From Nocardiopsis_C rhodophaea (GTDB lineage: Bacteria > Actinomycetota > Actinomycetes > Streptosporangiales > Streptosporangiaceae): 64,000 nt of DNA. Where the stretch lies: contig NZ_BAAAPC010000017.1 in NCBI RefSeq assembly GCF_039530945.1, forward strand, positions 92,623 through 156,622. Direction: 5' to 3'. The translations under genes and the position numbers were made by a program. Below are positions 1-8,315 of the stretch, piece after piece. Each line of letters starts with the position of its first letter. Position 1 is the stretch's first letter. The notes beneath the pieces were generated by a model, which saw only the letters and a list, made by a program, of their open reading frames with translations, was not told the DNA's origin and made no database searches.

Positions 1-1598
1 AGGAGGTCCCCGTTGACCAGGTCGTCGTCGGTGAGCTGGTGCGCGTCCGGCCCGGGGAGGCCATCCCGGTCGACGGCACCGTGGTCGACGGCGCCTCCGG
101 TGTGGACGCCTCCCTGGTCACCGGCGAGTCCGTGCCCGAGGAGAAGACCGTCGGTGCCGAGGTGATCGGCGGCAGCGTCAACCAGACCGGCACCCTGCTG
201 GTGCGGGTGAGCCGGGCCGGGGAGGACTCCTTCCTCGCCACCGTCGTCCGCTATGTCGAGGAGGCTCGCGCCCTTAAACCCGGGCTGCTCGCGCTGGTCG
301 ACCGCGTCCTGCGCGTCTACGTTCCCTCCGTGCTGGCCATCGCCGCCCTCGCCCTGCTGGGCTGGACCCTGGGTGCCTGGCTGGTCACCGGTACACCGAT
401 GTACTCCCGCGCCGTGTTCGCCGCCCTGGCGGTCGGCGTCATGGGATACCCGTGCGCGCTGGGCATGGCCACACCCCTCGCGATGATCCGGGGCGGGGGC
501 CAGGCCGCCGAACGCGGCATCCTCATGCGCTCAGCCACGGCGTTCGCCGTATTCGGGCGGATTGACCGCATCGTCCTCGATAAGACCGGCACCCTCACCC
601 GCGGTCGCCCCCGCGTCGTGGCTGTCGAGACCGTTCCCGGCCAGGACCGTGGGGAGCTGCTCCGCCTGGCGGCCGCCGTGGAGGACCCCTCCGAACACCC
701 TCTCGCCCGCGCCGTCGTCGCCGCGGCCCAGGACGAGGGCATCGAGATCGCCGACGTCACCGACTTCGCGTCGCTGACCGGCCGCGGAGCCCACGGGCGG
801 GTTGAAGGCCACCACGTCGCCGTGGGGAGCCCGGCCATGGCCGAACAGACCGGCATCGGTGGGCCGGGGGCGATCGGTGAGGAGCTCGCCGAATGTATCG
901 AGCAGTTTCAGGCGCGCGCCCACACGGTCGTCGTCGTGCTCGTCGACGGCACCGCGCGCGGGGCGGTCGCGATCGCCGACCCCATCAAGCCGGAGGCCGC
1001 CGACGTCGTGCGGCGCCTGCGCCGCCGCGGCGTCGAGCCGGTGATGATCACCGGCGACAACCCCCGCACCGCGACGGCCATCGCCGAGCAGACCGGCATC
1101 GGCGACGTCTACGCACAGGCGCCACCGGACGCCAAGGCCGACCACGTGCGTCGACTCCAGGCCGAGGGGCACCGGGTGGCCATGGTCGGCGACGGCATCA
1201 ACGACGCACCCGCGCTGATGCAGGCCGACATCGGTATCGCCATCGGCGCCGGAACCGACATCGCCATCGAGAGCTCCGACGTCATCCTCGTCGCCGACCG
1301 GCTCGACGCCGTGGTGGACGCCTGGGACGTGGGCCGCGCCTCCTACCGGCGCACCAAGCAGAACCTCGCTCTCGCCTTCTCCTTCAACGGTGTGGGTGTG
1401 CCGCTGGCGTCCACCGGCCTGGTGCACCCGGCCTGGGCGATGGCCGCCATGGCCGCCAGCGTGACCGTAGTGCTGCTCAACTCCTTCGGCCTGCGCGTGC
1501 TCTCCCCGCGTACCTACCGGCGGTTCGCCGACCCCGCCCGTCCGCCGGCCGCCCACGACGGCGACCGGGCCACCGCACCGCAGGAGGTCCCCGCATGA
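1..1598 (+). CDS. Heavy-metal P1B-type ATPase, 5' end cut by window
   Basis: Membrane pump expected to export a soft metal cation (probably copper-like) at the cost of ATP. The reading frame is already open at base 3, so the N-terminal metal-binding part lies outside the window. Visible in order are the actuator domain with TGES (about 117-128), a membrane segment, the membrane metal site (447-455), the DKTGT phosphorylation motif (579-593), the SEHP histidine-proline motif of P1B pumps near 690, and GDGINDAP near 1190. The metal site reads Tyr-Pro-Cys where most copper pumps have Cys-Pro-Cys, so the metal cannot be named. It overlaps the next gene by ATGA and is followed by a MerR metal sensor, which fits an inducible metal-resistance operon. 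Confidence 0.93.
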   Translation, partial: EVPVDQVVVGELVRVRPGEAIPVDGTVVDGASGVDASLVTGESVPEEKTVGAEVIGGSVNQTGTLLVRVSRAGEDSFLATVVRYVEEARALKPGLLALVDRVLRVYVPSVLAIAALALLGWTLGAWLVTGTPMYSRAVFAALAVGVMGYPCALGMATPLAMIRGGGQAAERGILMRSATAFAVFGRIDRIVLDKTGTLTRGRPRVVAVETVPGQDRGELLRLAAAVEDPSEHPLARAVVAAAQDEGIEIADVTDFASLTGRGAHGRVEGHHVAVGSPAMAEQTGIGGPGAIGEELAECIEQFQARAHTVVVVLVDGTARGAVAIADPIKPEAADVVRRLRRRGVEPVMITGDNPRTATAIAEQTGIGDVYAQAPPDAKADHVRRLQAEGHRVAMVGDGINDAPALMQADIGIAIGAGTDIAIESSDVILVADRLDAVVDAWDVGRASYRRTKQNLALAFSFNGVGVPLASTGLVHPAWAMAAMAASVTVVLLNSFGLRVLSPRTYRRFADPARPPAAHDGDRATAPQEVPA

Positions 1599-2215
1599 CC
1601 ACCCCGACATCCGGCACCGAGCACGACGCCCCGCCCGCCGACCGGCAGCGCACGCGGTGGCCGTGGTGGACACCCTGGCTGACCGCCCTGGCCGCGGCCG
1701 CACTGGTCATCGGCGTCGGATCCTACGCCGTCTACGGACTGGGCGCCGTGCCCGCGTCCATGAACGGCGCGATGCACGCGGGCATGCCGCCGCCGGTGAC
1801 CGGCTACTACGCGGACGAACCCATCCGGTTCCTGCACACCGAGGCCTCGGATGCCGACGTCGCCGACCTGCTCACCGACATGATGAACTCCCCGGTGGTG
1901 CACGTACCCGCGCTGGCCGACACCCCCGACGCGCTGCACGGACCCGTGTACGTGTTCACCAACGGCATCGAACCCGACGGAGCCGCCGGCCCGTTCGGCT
2001 TCCAGCCCGACGTGTTCGCCACCGTTCCCGGCGACGACGCCTACACCCCGCTGCGGTCCGTGCACCTCGTCGAGTGGCGGCCCGGCGTCGAGCCGCGCAC
2101 GCTGACCTCGGCCGACGACGTCACCACCGCCGAGCGCGCGGGCGAGGTCGCCATCACCGAGCCCGGTATCGTGGTGACCATGCCCGTCGTCGACTGGCCC
2201 GATGGGCAGCGGTGA
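1595..2215 (+). CDS. Membrane-anchored protein, DUF7482-like
   Basis: A 206-residue protein with one N-terminal membrane anchor (about residues 28-50, after WPWWTPWL) and an outward-facing domain. Just after the anchor is a Met/His-rich segment (MNGAMHAGM) that could bind copper; this is inference. The rest (for example VYVFTNGIEP and GPFGFQPDVF) resembles extracytoplasmic DUF7482-type domains, recalled from memory and not searched. The start is the ATG that overlaps the ATPase stop by four bases, preceded by AGGAGG at 1581. Its coupling to the pump suggests a periplasm-side accessory of metal export, such as a chaperone or acceptor. Confidence 0.75.
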   Translation: MTTPTSGTEHDAPPADRQRTRWPWWTPWLTALAAAALVIGVGSYAVYGLGAVPASMNGAMHAGMPPPVTGYYADEPIRFLHTEASDADVADLLTDMMNSPVVHVPALADTPDALHGPVYVFTNGIEPDGAAGPFGFQPDVFATVPGDDAYTPLRSVHLVEWRPGVEPRTLTSADDVTTAERAGEVAITEPGIVVTMPVVDWPDGQR

Positions 2216-2225
2216 GGTGATCGGT

Positions 2226-2771
2226 GTGCGCATTGGAGAACTCGCCGCCCAGCTGCGGGTCAATCCGAAGACCATCCGCTACTACGAAGGTATCGGGCTC
2301 CTCCCGCCCGCCGAGCGCACCGCCGCGGGCTACCGCGTGTACACGGAGGCCGACGCCGAGCGGGTGGCGTTCATCAAGTCCGCCCAGCGGCTGGGCGTGC
2401 GGCTGGATGAGATCCGCGAGATCCTCGCCTTCCGCGACCGGGGCGAACGCCCGTGCGGCTACGTGCGCGCCACCGTGCGGCGCCAGGTCGCCGACATCGA
2501 CCAGCGCATCGCCGATCTCCAACGGCTGCGCGACGACCTGGTCGCCCTCGACGCGCTGGCCGACCAGCTGCCCGAGCAGGAGCGCGCCGGTTCCGAAGCC
2601 AGTGGCCAGGACCCGGGCTGCCCACTCATCGAGCACGCCTGTGGCCACAATGTGGAAGAGGGACACCTCGCTGACACTTTCGGCGCGATACGGCAGGGAC
2701 GGGTCGTTAGGACAGGGGAGTCGGCGACAGCCGAGGCAGGGTCCCGCCGGGGCCGTGCCGTTCCGCGATAG
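2226..2771 (+). CDS. MerR-family heavy-metal-responsive regulator
   Basis: Transcription activator/repressor expected to sense a metal ion and control this operon. Residues 1-70 form the winged helix DNA-binding domain (RIGELAAQL, TIRYYEGIGLLPP, GYRVYTEADAERV), followed by a dimerisation helix. Cysteines sit where metal-sensing MerR proteins have ligands: RPCGY near residue 78 and CPLIEHACGH near residue 133, a pattern like ZntR/PbrR-type sensors. I place the start at GTG 2226 because the typical family start is MRIGELA and a GAGG lies about nine bases upstream; an in-frame ATG at 2202 would overlap the previous gene by 14 bases. The tail after residue 145 is low-complexity and probably disordered. 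Confidence 0.88.
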   Translation: MRIGELAAQLRVNPKTIRYYEGIGLLPPAERTAAGYRVYTEADAERVAFIKSAQRLGVRLDEIREILAFRDRGERPCGYVRATVRRQVADIDQRIADLQRLRDDLVALDALADQLPEQERAGSEASGQDPGCPLIEHACGHNVEEGHLADTFGAIRQGRVVRTGESATAEAGSRRGRAVPR

Positions 2772-2797
2772 CGACGAAGCGAAAGAGCTGAGGACGT

Positions 2798-3343
2798 ATG
2801 CCGCGCATCCCTGTGCACACCGTTGACAACGCGCCCGAGGCGGCCCGGGAGACGCTGCGGTCGTTAGAAAAGAAATTCGGCATGGTGCTCAATATCCATG
2901 GCGAAATGGCGCACGCCCCGGTTGTCCTCGCCGCCTACCAGGGCATCAGCCAGGCCATCGCCGACCACGGGACCTTCGACGCGCGCACCCGCGAGGCGAT
3001 CGCGCTGACCGTGGGCGCCACCAACGACTGCGGCTACTGCCAGTCCGCGCACACCGCCGCCGGGCGGGCCGCCGGGTGGAGCCTGGACGAGACTGTGGAC
3101 ATCCGCTCGGGCACGTTCACCGCCGACCCGCGGCTGGCCGCGCTGCTGGCCGTGGCCCGCGAGATCGCCGCCGACCGGGGCGAGGTGGCCGAGGAGACCT
3201 GGGAGGCCGCGCGGCGGGCCGGGTGGAGCGACGTCGAGCTGGCCGAGCTCTACACCCACGTCATCGTCAACGTGTTCACCAACTACTTCAACCACTACGC
3301 CCAGACCGGTCTGGACCTGCCCAAGGCTCCCGGCCTGGACTGA
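2798..3343 (+). CDS. Carboxymuconolactone decarboxylase / AhpD-like protein
   Basis: A 181-residue all-helical protein of the CMD/AhpD superfamily. The CxxC pair in CGYCQSAHTAAG (about residues 72-83) with the nearby histidine is the AhpD-type redox centre, so a peroxidase-linked disulfide reductase role is more likely than a true decarboxylase. The C-terminal helix carries NVFTNYFNHYAQT, also typical of the family. A GAGGA ribosome site precedes the ATG. It lies 26 bases after the MerR gene on the same strand, so it is probably the last gene of the metal-resistance unit, where it would deal with oxidative stress caused by the metal; this is inference. Confidence 0.87.
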   Translation: MPRIPVHTVDNAPEAARETLRSLEKKFGMVLNIHGEMAHAPVVLAAYQGISQAIADHGTFDARTREAIALTVGATNDCGYCQSAHTAAGRAAGWSLDETVDIRSGTFTADPRLAALLAVAREIAADRGEVAEETWEAARRAGWSDVELAELYTHVIVNVFTNYFNHYAQTGLDLPKAPGLD

Positions 3344-3399
3344 GCACCCGACGTATTTCCGCGTCACCGGAAGCACCGGAGGGGAGCGGCCGACATCGT

Positions 3400-3421
3400 G
3401 GTGCGGTGGACGTACCGCACC
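3400..3421. terminator. Hairpin between convergent genes
   Basis: Perfect eight-base inverted repeat (GGTGCGGT and ACCGCACC) with a six-base loop, between the ends of the AhpD-like gene and the minus-strand methyltransferase. There is no T-run. It could end transcription from both sides. Confidence 0.55.
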
Positions 3422-3459
3422 GGTTGCTGGCGACGACCCTGAGTGGCATGACCGGCTGG

Positions 3460-4299
3460 TCAGGCCGCGGGCCGCTCCTCTCCGGCTTCGCCGGTCCCCC
3501 GCTTCGCGCCTTCGTCCTCGTCCTCGGAACCGGCCGCCTCCAGGCGTTCGGGGAGACGGGCCACCACGCGCCGCAGCGGCAGGGGCAGCGTTCGGCCGGG
3601 CCGCGCCCAGGAGCCCAGGGCGGCCTCGGCCGCCGCGAGGCGTTCGGCGTCGACGCCCGGCAGGTAGAGGCTGTGCAGCAGGAGGCGAGTGGCCTCTCGC
3701 GTGGACATGTCCAGCTGGAAGACGCGGCGCTCGTCGGTGACGACCGCGAACCCGTGTGCGCGCAGCACATCGGCCGCCTTGTCGCAGGCCTGCGGGTTGG
3801 GCCAGGGCAGCCGCAGTACGCCCACCGACCGCAGCACCCGCAGCCAGCCCCACAGCCCGGCGGGCGAGGTGCCGAGACGGGCGGGGGTGAGCGTGGCCAC
3901 CACCCCGCCGGGCCGCAGCACGCGGTGGACTTCCCGCAGCACCGCGTCGAGGGGGCTCACCACCTGCAGGCTCATCGCCGCGCACACCCCCGCGACCGTA
4001 TCCCGGCCGAAGGGGAGGGCCGCCGTGTCAGCCCGGACGAGTGGGCCGCGTCGGCGGGCCGCCGCGTACAGCAGCTCCTTGGGCGAGGAGTCCAGCCCCA
4101 CCCAGCGGGCACCGGGCAGTTCCGTCCGCGTCGGCGCGGACCCGCACGCGAGGTCCACGACGGGCCCGGACACTGGTCGCAGCGGCGCGGCCACCCAGGC
4201 ATAGGGTGCGGCGTCGGCCCGCCCCAGCAGGTGCTCGGTGATCGCGGGCCGCGCGTGGTGGAACTCCGCCAGGAAGCGGCGCCACTCCTCTTCGTTCAC
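3460..4299 (-). CDS. Class I SAM-dependent methyltransferase
   Basis: A 279-residue enzyme predicted to transfer a methyl group from S-adenosylmethionine. Motif I is VVDLACGSAP (about residues 48-57), followed by the acidic loop WVGLDSS and motif RVLRPGGVVATLTPAR, the usual Rossmann-fold order. Substrate unknown. The C-terminal 20 residues are Glu/Asp-rich and look disordered. It follows the Crp/Fnr gene on the same strand with a gap of 43 bases, so the two may share a transcript. Confidence 0.85.
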   Translation of the reverse strand: MNEEEWRRFLAEFHHARPAITEHLLGRADAAPYAWVAAPLRPVSGPVVDLACGSAPTRTELPGARWVGLDSSPKELLYAAARRRGPLVRADTAALPFGRDTVAGVCAAMSLQVVSPLDAVLREVHRVLRPGGVVATLTPARLGTSPAGLWGWLRVLRSVGVLRLPWPNPQACDKAADVLRAHGFAVVTDERRVFQLDMSTREATRLLLHSLYLPGVDAERLAAAEAALGSWARPGRTLPLPLRRVVARLPERLEAAGSEDEDEGAKRGTGEAGEERPAA

Positions 4300-4342
4300 G
4301 CGATCGCCTCCCCCGCTGTCCCGCCGCGCCGCGGGCGCGGTC

Positions 4343-5101
4343 TCACCGCGCTCGCCGGACCAGAGCCTGGCGGTCGAGAATGTCGATAGCGGAGTAGCGC
4401 ACCCGGATCAGGTCCTCCTTCTCCAGCTCCTTGAGGACCTTGTTGAGCGACGGGCGCCGCACCCCGAGCATGGCCGCTAGCGTGCGCTGCGGCAGGGCGA
4501 TGTCCCCCTCCACCGCCTCATCGAGCAGGAGCTGCGCGGTCTGCTGGGTGAGGGTCCGCCCGAGCAGTCCCAGGATCCGCATGTGGCTGGTGTTGAGCCG
4601 CTCGGCAACGCTGGACAGCCAGCGCCGCGCGATCGGCGGGCGGGTGGCCAGCAGCCGCTCGAAGTCCTCTTGGTGGAGGTGGAGCAGCTCCACGTCGTCC
4701 AGGGCGCGGGCGGTGTAGGGGAGGGGCATGTCCAGCAGCAGCTGGATGTCGCCGTCGACGTCGCCGTCCCGGAGGATCTGCACGACGACCCGCCCGGCCC
4801 CTGAGCCCGCCGCCAGTTCCAGGCGCCCCGACCGGACGATCCACACCCCGGGCCGGTCGCCCCGGCCGCCGTACGCCACCGCGCCGCGCGTCACCGTGCG
4901 GCGGCTCAGCGTCGCGGCCAGCGCGGAGACGTCTTCGGAGGTGAGTGGCGCCGAGGCGCCCCGACCCACGCAGCGGGCGACCCAGGCGGCCTGCTGCAGC
5001 TGCTGGTCGCTCTGCCCGCCCAGCAGCTGGAGGGCGCGCTCCATCGCCGATCCGTGTGCGCCGTTCATGCTGTCGTTCGCACCCCTCATCGTCCGCGGCA
5101 C
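4343..5101 (-). CDS. Crp/Fnr-family transcriptional regulator
   Basis: Residues about 60-165 form a cyclic-nucleotide-binding-like sensor domain (VWIVRSGRLELAA, GDVDGDIQLLLDMPLPYTA). The C-terminal part (about 195-252) is the Crp winged helix with recognition helix LAAMLGVRRPSLNKVLKEL. There is no N-terminal cysteine cluster, so it is not an oxygen-sensing Fnr. The start is uncertain: GTG 5101, ATG 5089 and ATG 5068 are all in frame and none has a convincing ribosome site. It faces away from the multicopper oxidase gene and may control that divergent promoter. Confidence 0.85.
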   Translation of the reverse strand: MPRTMRGANDSMNGAHGSAMERALQLLGGQSDQQLQQAAWVARCVGRGASAPLTSEDVSALAATLSRRTVTRGAVAYGGRGDRPGVWIVRSGRLELAAGSGAGRVVVQILRDGDVDGDIQLLLDMPLPYTARALDDVELLHLHQEDFERLLATRPPIARRWLSSVAERLNTSHMRILGLLGRTLTQQTAQLLLDEAVEGDIALPQRTLAAMLGVRRPSLNKVLKELEKEDLIRVRYSAIDILDRQALVRRAR

Positions 5102-5470
5102 CCCTGCGCCTCATTTGGCGCACGGCGCGGGGTGCCGGTGATGATTCGAAACTACTCGACGCGGCTGTTCGGTGCGGGGATATATCGGCTGTGCGTGCGG
5201 CGCATTGGGGGGATGCCCAGCACTCGCTGCGCGGAACCGGAATGGATATATCAGGCAGACCACAACGTATCGCCGAAAGTAGTGTCGTCTTACTGACAGT
5301 AGTCCCATGTGTTCGCCTTCCCGTGCGGCAATGTCCTCACATGGATGCGTTTGGGGTGCGCGGACGCGTCCCGCCCGCGGGCGGGTGCCCAAGGAATCTT
5401 CACTCGCCCCTTTGTTGCTCTTGGTGACTTTCTCGAAACAATGAGTCACTGATCCGACATGGGAGGACAC
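5102..5470. other. Divergent promoter region, Crp gene and multicopper oxidase
   Basis: No credible gene. The region is richer in A+T than its surroundings. The octamer GATATATC, itself a palindrome, occurs twice (5179-5186 and 5245-5252), 66 bases apart. A 16-base GC palindrome, CCCGCCCGCGGGCGGG, lies at 5370-5385. The strong ribosome site GGGAGG at 5461-5466 serves the oxidase start at 5471. The repeats are candidate operators; no known metal-regulator consensus is evident. Confidence 0.6.
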
Positions 5471-7135
5471 ATGCGCCGAAGGTCATTACTGCTGGGCGGA
5501 GGGGGGCTCGCGGCGGGAGCCCTGTTGTCGGGAGGATGGCTGCTCCCGGACCCGGTGCGCGCCCGGCTGCGCGATGCGGTGCTGCGCGGCACGGAGGAGA
5601 GCGTCGGCGAGCCGCTGCGCGATCTTCCGGTGATCCGCAGTGAGAACGGCGTGCTCGACTATGACCTGCACGTGGCACCCGCGCGCTTCACCGTCGGGGG
5701 CCGACGCCTCCACGTCGACGCCTACAACGGGATGCTGCCCGGCGCGATGCTGCGGTTCCGTCCCGGGGACACGGTGCGGCTCGGTTTACATAACGGCATG
5801 CTGCCGATGGGCGTGCCGTTGAACGCGGCCCCGCCGATGTGCGCCACGCGGCCCGGGGAGAACGCGGGCGGGCCGCTGGAGTGCCTTCCCGGGGCCGTGG
5901 GCCATGTGAAGGAGGGCGAGACCCTGCCGCAGATGCTGCTGTCGACCAACCTGCACACCCACGGCATGCAGGTGTCCCCGGAGGACCCGGCCGACAACGT
6001 CTTCCTGCGGATCGAACCGGGGCAGAGCCACAACTACGAGTACCAGATCCCCGAGGATCACCCGGCCGGGCTGCACTGGTATCACCCGCACTTCCACGGC
6101 GCCACCTCCCACCAGGGGTGGATGGGGTTGTCGGGGCCGATCGTCGTCGAAGGCGACATCGACGAGGTGCCCGAGGTCAAGGCGGCGCGCGAGCGCGTCA
6201 TCGTCATCAACGAGATGTGGCTGAACGAGGACGGCGAGGTGCCCATGGCCGTCGTCGTCCCTACCGCCGGCAAGACCCCGTTCTCCTCGATTCCGGCCGT
6301 GCCCACCCGCATGCTCTTCCCGCTCAACGGCCAGTACCAGCCGGACGTCTCCATCCGGCCCGGTGAGACCCAGCGCTGGCGGGTGCTCAACGCCAGCCCG
6401 CACCGCAACATGTGGCTGCATGTCGAGGAGCATCCGCTGTACCAGATCGGCCAGGACGGCATCCCCTTCGGCCGCACCCGCGAGGTCCCCTCGATCATGC
6501 TGAGCTCGGCCAATCGGGCGGAGTTCATCGTCAAGGGCGGTTCCCCGGGCCGCTACACGATCTACGCCGAGGCCTACGACCAGGGCCACCCGGGCGGGGA
6601 CCGCCCCAGGGTCGATCTGGGCACCCTTGTCGTCGAGGGCGAACCCGCCAACGGCAGGATCCCCGTCGACCTCGTGGAGCCGCCGCGGATGCCCGACCTC
6701 CCCGTCGCCAACCGGCGCGAACTGACGTTCAGCGGCGACATCTCCGGCCAGGACGGCATGGGCGTGCGGTTCTACATCGATGACCAGCTCTTCGACCAGG
6801 ATCGCATCGACCAGGAAGTCGTCGCCGGGACCGTGGAGGAGTGGCGGCTGGTCAACGAGGACGTGTTCCAGCACCCCATCCACATCCACGTCAACCCGTT
6901 CCAGGTGATCGACGTCCAGGGCATTCCGGAGGGCGATACCTCCTGGCAGACCAGCCCCGACATCTGGTGGGACACCTTCCGGCTGCCGCCCGAGGGAGAG
7001 GTGACCATCCGCACCTTCTTCCGTCCGGATATCACCGGCAAGACCGTCTTCCACTGCCACATCCTGCCGCACGAGGACAACGGGATGATGGGGACCCTGC
7101 TCATCAACCCGGCCGAGGGGGCGGCACGGCGATGA
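5471..7135 (+). CDS. Tat-exported multicopper oxidase (laccase-like)
   Basis: Three-domain copper oxidase that should oxidise a substrate (phenols, Cu(I), or other metals) and reduce O2 to water outside the cell membrane. The N-terminus MRRRSLLLGGGG followed by a hydrophobic stretch is a twin-arginine signal. Copper ligands are all present: HTHG near residue 162, HWYHPHFHG near 200, HPIHIHVNPF near 475 and HCHILPHEDNGMM near 525, with the axial Met of the type 1 site. The ATG at 5471 is chosen over 5459 because GGGAGG lies five bases upstream. The next gene overlaps by ATGA. Together with the metal pump upstream it suggests copper tolerance, though bilirubin- or laccase-type activity is equally possible. 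Confidence 0.93.
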   Translation: MRRRSLLLGGGGLAAGALLSGGWLLPDPVRARLRDAVLRGTEESVGEPLRDLPVIRSENGVLDYDLHVAPARFTVGGRRLHVDAYNGMLPGAMLRFRPGDTVRLGLHNGMLPMGVPLNAAPPMCATRPGENAGGPLECLPGAVGHVKEGETLPQMLLSTNLHTHGMQVSPEDPADNVFLRIEPGQSHNYEYQIPEDHPAGLHWYHPHFHGATSHQGWMGLSGPIVVEGDIDEVPEVKAARERVIVINEMWLNEDGEVPMAVVVPTAGKTPFSSIPAVPTRMLFPLNGQYQPDVSIRPGETQRWRVLNASPHRNMWLHVEEHPLYQIGQDGIPFGRTREVPSIMLSSANRAEFIVKGGSPGRYTIYAEAYDQGHPGGDRPRVDLGTLVVEGEPANGRIPVDLVEPPRMPDLPVANRRELTFSGDISGQDGMGVRFYIDDQLFDQDRIDQEVVAGTVEEWRLVNEDVFQHPIHIHVNPFQVIDVQGIPEGDTSWQTSPDIWWDTFRLPPEGEVTIRTFFRPDITGKTVFHCHILPHEDNGMMGTLLINPAEGAARR

Positions 7136-7650
7136 CGGCGACGAAGCGCATGCGACCGGTCGGAATCGCGGCCGCGGCGGTCGCGCTGATGATGGCCCTG
7201 ACCGCCTCCAGCACACCCACCGCCGGCGACTGGATCTACCTGTTCACCCAGCAGCACCGCGACGCCCTGTACTGGTGGCGCGGGACCTGGATGCCGCAGA
7301 CCGTTCCCACCAACGCCCACATCCAGGTCCAGCTGCCCGCGACGCCCGTGCACTGGAAGCTCCGCGATCCCGAGGACTGCGAACCGACCAAGGTGCCCCA
7401 GCTCCCGCTGGGCGGGCGGGCCGAACTCATCGGCACCGGTGAGTTCCCCAACGAGGGCCGCATCGACGGGACGTCGACCATCGAGACCTTCGACTTCCGA
7501 CTGACCGGCGTCGGCGCGGTCGCGGTCTGCCTCGATCCCGACCCGCCGACGGACGACCCGAGCCAGATCGGCCTCCCGGCCGGTCCGACCAACTACGTCC
7601 TGACGCTGCTCGTCGGTGTCCCCCAGGTCAACCTGAAGGCGGATGCGTAA
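7132..7650 (+). CDS. Secreted protein of unknown function coupled to the oxidase
   Basis: A 172-residue protein with an N-terminal signal peptide (hydrophobic stretch IAAAAVALMMALTAS, about residues 11-25). I do not recognise the family. The mature part contains WIYLFTQQHRDALYWWRG and only two cysteines (DCEP and AVCLD), which could form a disulfide. The start ATG overlaps the oxidase stop by four bases, so it is translationally coupled and probably works with the exported oxidase, for instance as a partner or substrate-delivery protein. Confidence 0.8.
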   Translation: MTATKRMRPVGIAAAAVALMMALTASSTPTAGDWIYLFTQQHRDALYWWRGTWMPQTVPTNAHIQVQLPATPVHWKLRDPEDCEPTKVPQLPLGGRAELIGTGEFPNEGRIDGTSTIETFDFRLTGVGAVAVCLDPDPPTDDPSQIGLPAGPTNYVLTLLVGVPQVNLKADA

Positions 7651-7724
7651 CGGATGCGCGCTGTGTGACCTCGGGTACCGAAGACGGAACATCCAGCTCG
7701 ACAGGGTGGGGCGCGAACCCATCA

Positions 7725-7742
7725 ATGGGGCTCGTGCCCCAT
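7725..7742 (+). promoter_or_regulatory. Hairpin just upstream of a ribosome site
   Basis: Perfect seven-base stem (ATGGGGC and GCCCCAT) with a TCGT loop, ending nine bases before the GGAGGT ribosome site at 7752-7757 of the membrane protein at 7765. It could end the oxidase transcript or affect translation of the following gene. Confidence 0.4.
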
Positions 7743-7764
7743 GTGAGAAGCTGGAGGTAACTAC

Positions 7765-8199
7765 ATGTCGTCGACCACCCAGTCCGCCTCGCCGGTGGTG
7801 ACCCACGCCTGGAAGGGCGCGGTAGCCGGGATCGCGGGAGGCATCGTCTTCGGCGTGCTCATGGCCATGATGGGCATGCTGAAGATGATCGCCTCGATGA
7901 TGGGCAGCGAGAGCGCCGTCGTCGGGGCGGTGATCCACCTGATGATCTCGGCCTTCATCGGCCTGGTCTTCGGTGTGATCGCCGGCTCCCTGGCCCAGCG
8001 CATCGGCCCCCTGCTCGGCGCTGGGGCCGCCTACGGCGTCGTGTGGTGGGTCCTCGGCCCCCTCGTGATCATGCCGACGATGATGGGCATGCCGATGTTC
8101 AACATCAACCAGACCGCGATGATGAGCCTGATGGGCCACGTCATCTACGGCCTGGTGACGGCGGTGGCGTTCTTCTTCCTCAGCCGCCGCTCGGCGTGA
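7765..8199 (+). CDS. Met-rich four-helix membrane protein (paralogue 1)
   Basis: A 144-residue integral membrane protein with about four hydrophobic helices. Methionines cluster at MAMMGMLKMIASMMG (about residues 33-47) and PTMMGMPM (about 104-111), followed by a conserved FNINQTAMMSLMGHV block. I do not recognise a named family with certainty. By hand count it shares 97 of 144 residues, without gaps, with the protein at 19588-20022. Met clusters in membrane helices next to a copper oxidase raise the idea of Cu(I) handling, but methionine-rich helices also occur for packing reasons. GGAGGT precedes the start. Confidence 0.82.
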   Translation: MSSTTQSASPVVTHAWKGAVAGIAGGIVFGVLMAMMGMLKMIASMMGSESAVVGAVIHLMISAFIGLVFGVIAGSLAQRIGPLLGAGAAYGVVWWVLGPLVIMPTMMGMPMFNINQTAMMSLMGHVIYGLVTAVAFFFLSRRSA

Positions 8200-8315
8200 G
8201 TCACATGTGAGGGGCGGACACCGTCCCTCACTTCCCTCCCGCTCCGAAGACGCCGTAGGACGCGCGGAGCGAGCAGGCAGCGGATGGGCCCTGGCTGTTT
8301 CGGGCGCGCCACCGG

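Noticed and set aside
531..1703. Long minus-strand open frame opposite the metal ATPase
   Set aside because: Composition typical of antisense translation of a GC-rich gene; the plus strand has all P-type ATPase motifs.
5370..5385. GC palindrome CCCGCCCGCGGGCGGG as a CsoR-type copper operator
   Set aside because: Pure G/C palindromes are common in this genome and it lacks the flanking pattern of copper operators.
8201..8210. Palindrome TCACATGTGA right after the first Met-rich membrane gene
   Set aside because: No stem loop of useful length and no promoter role apparent between convergent genes.
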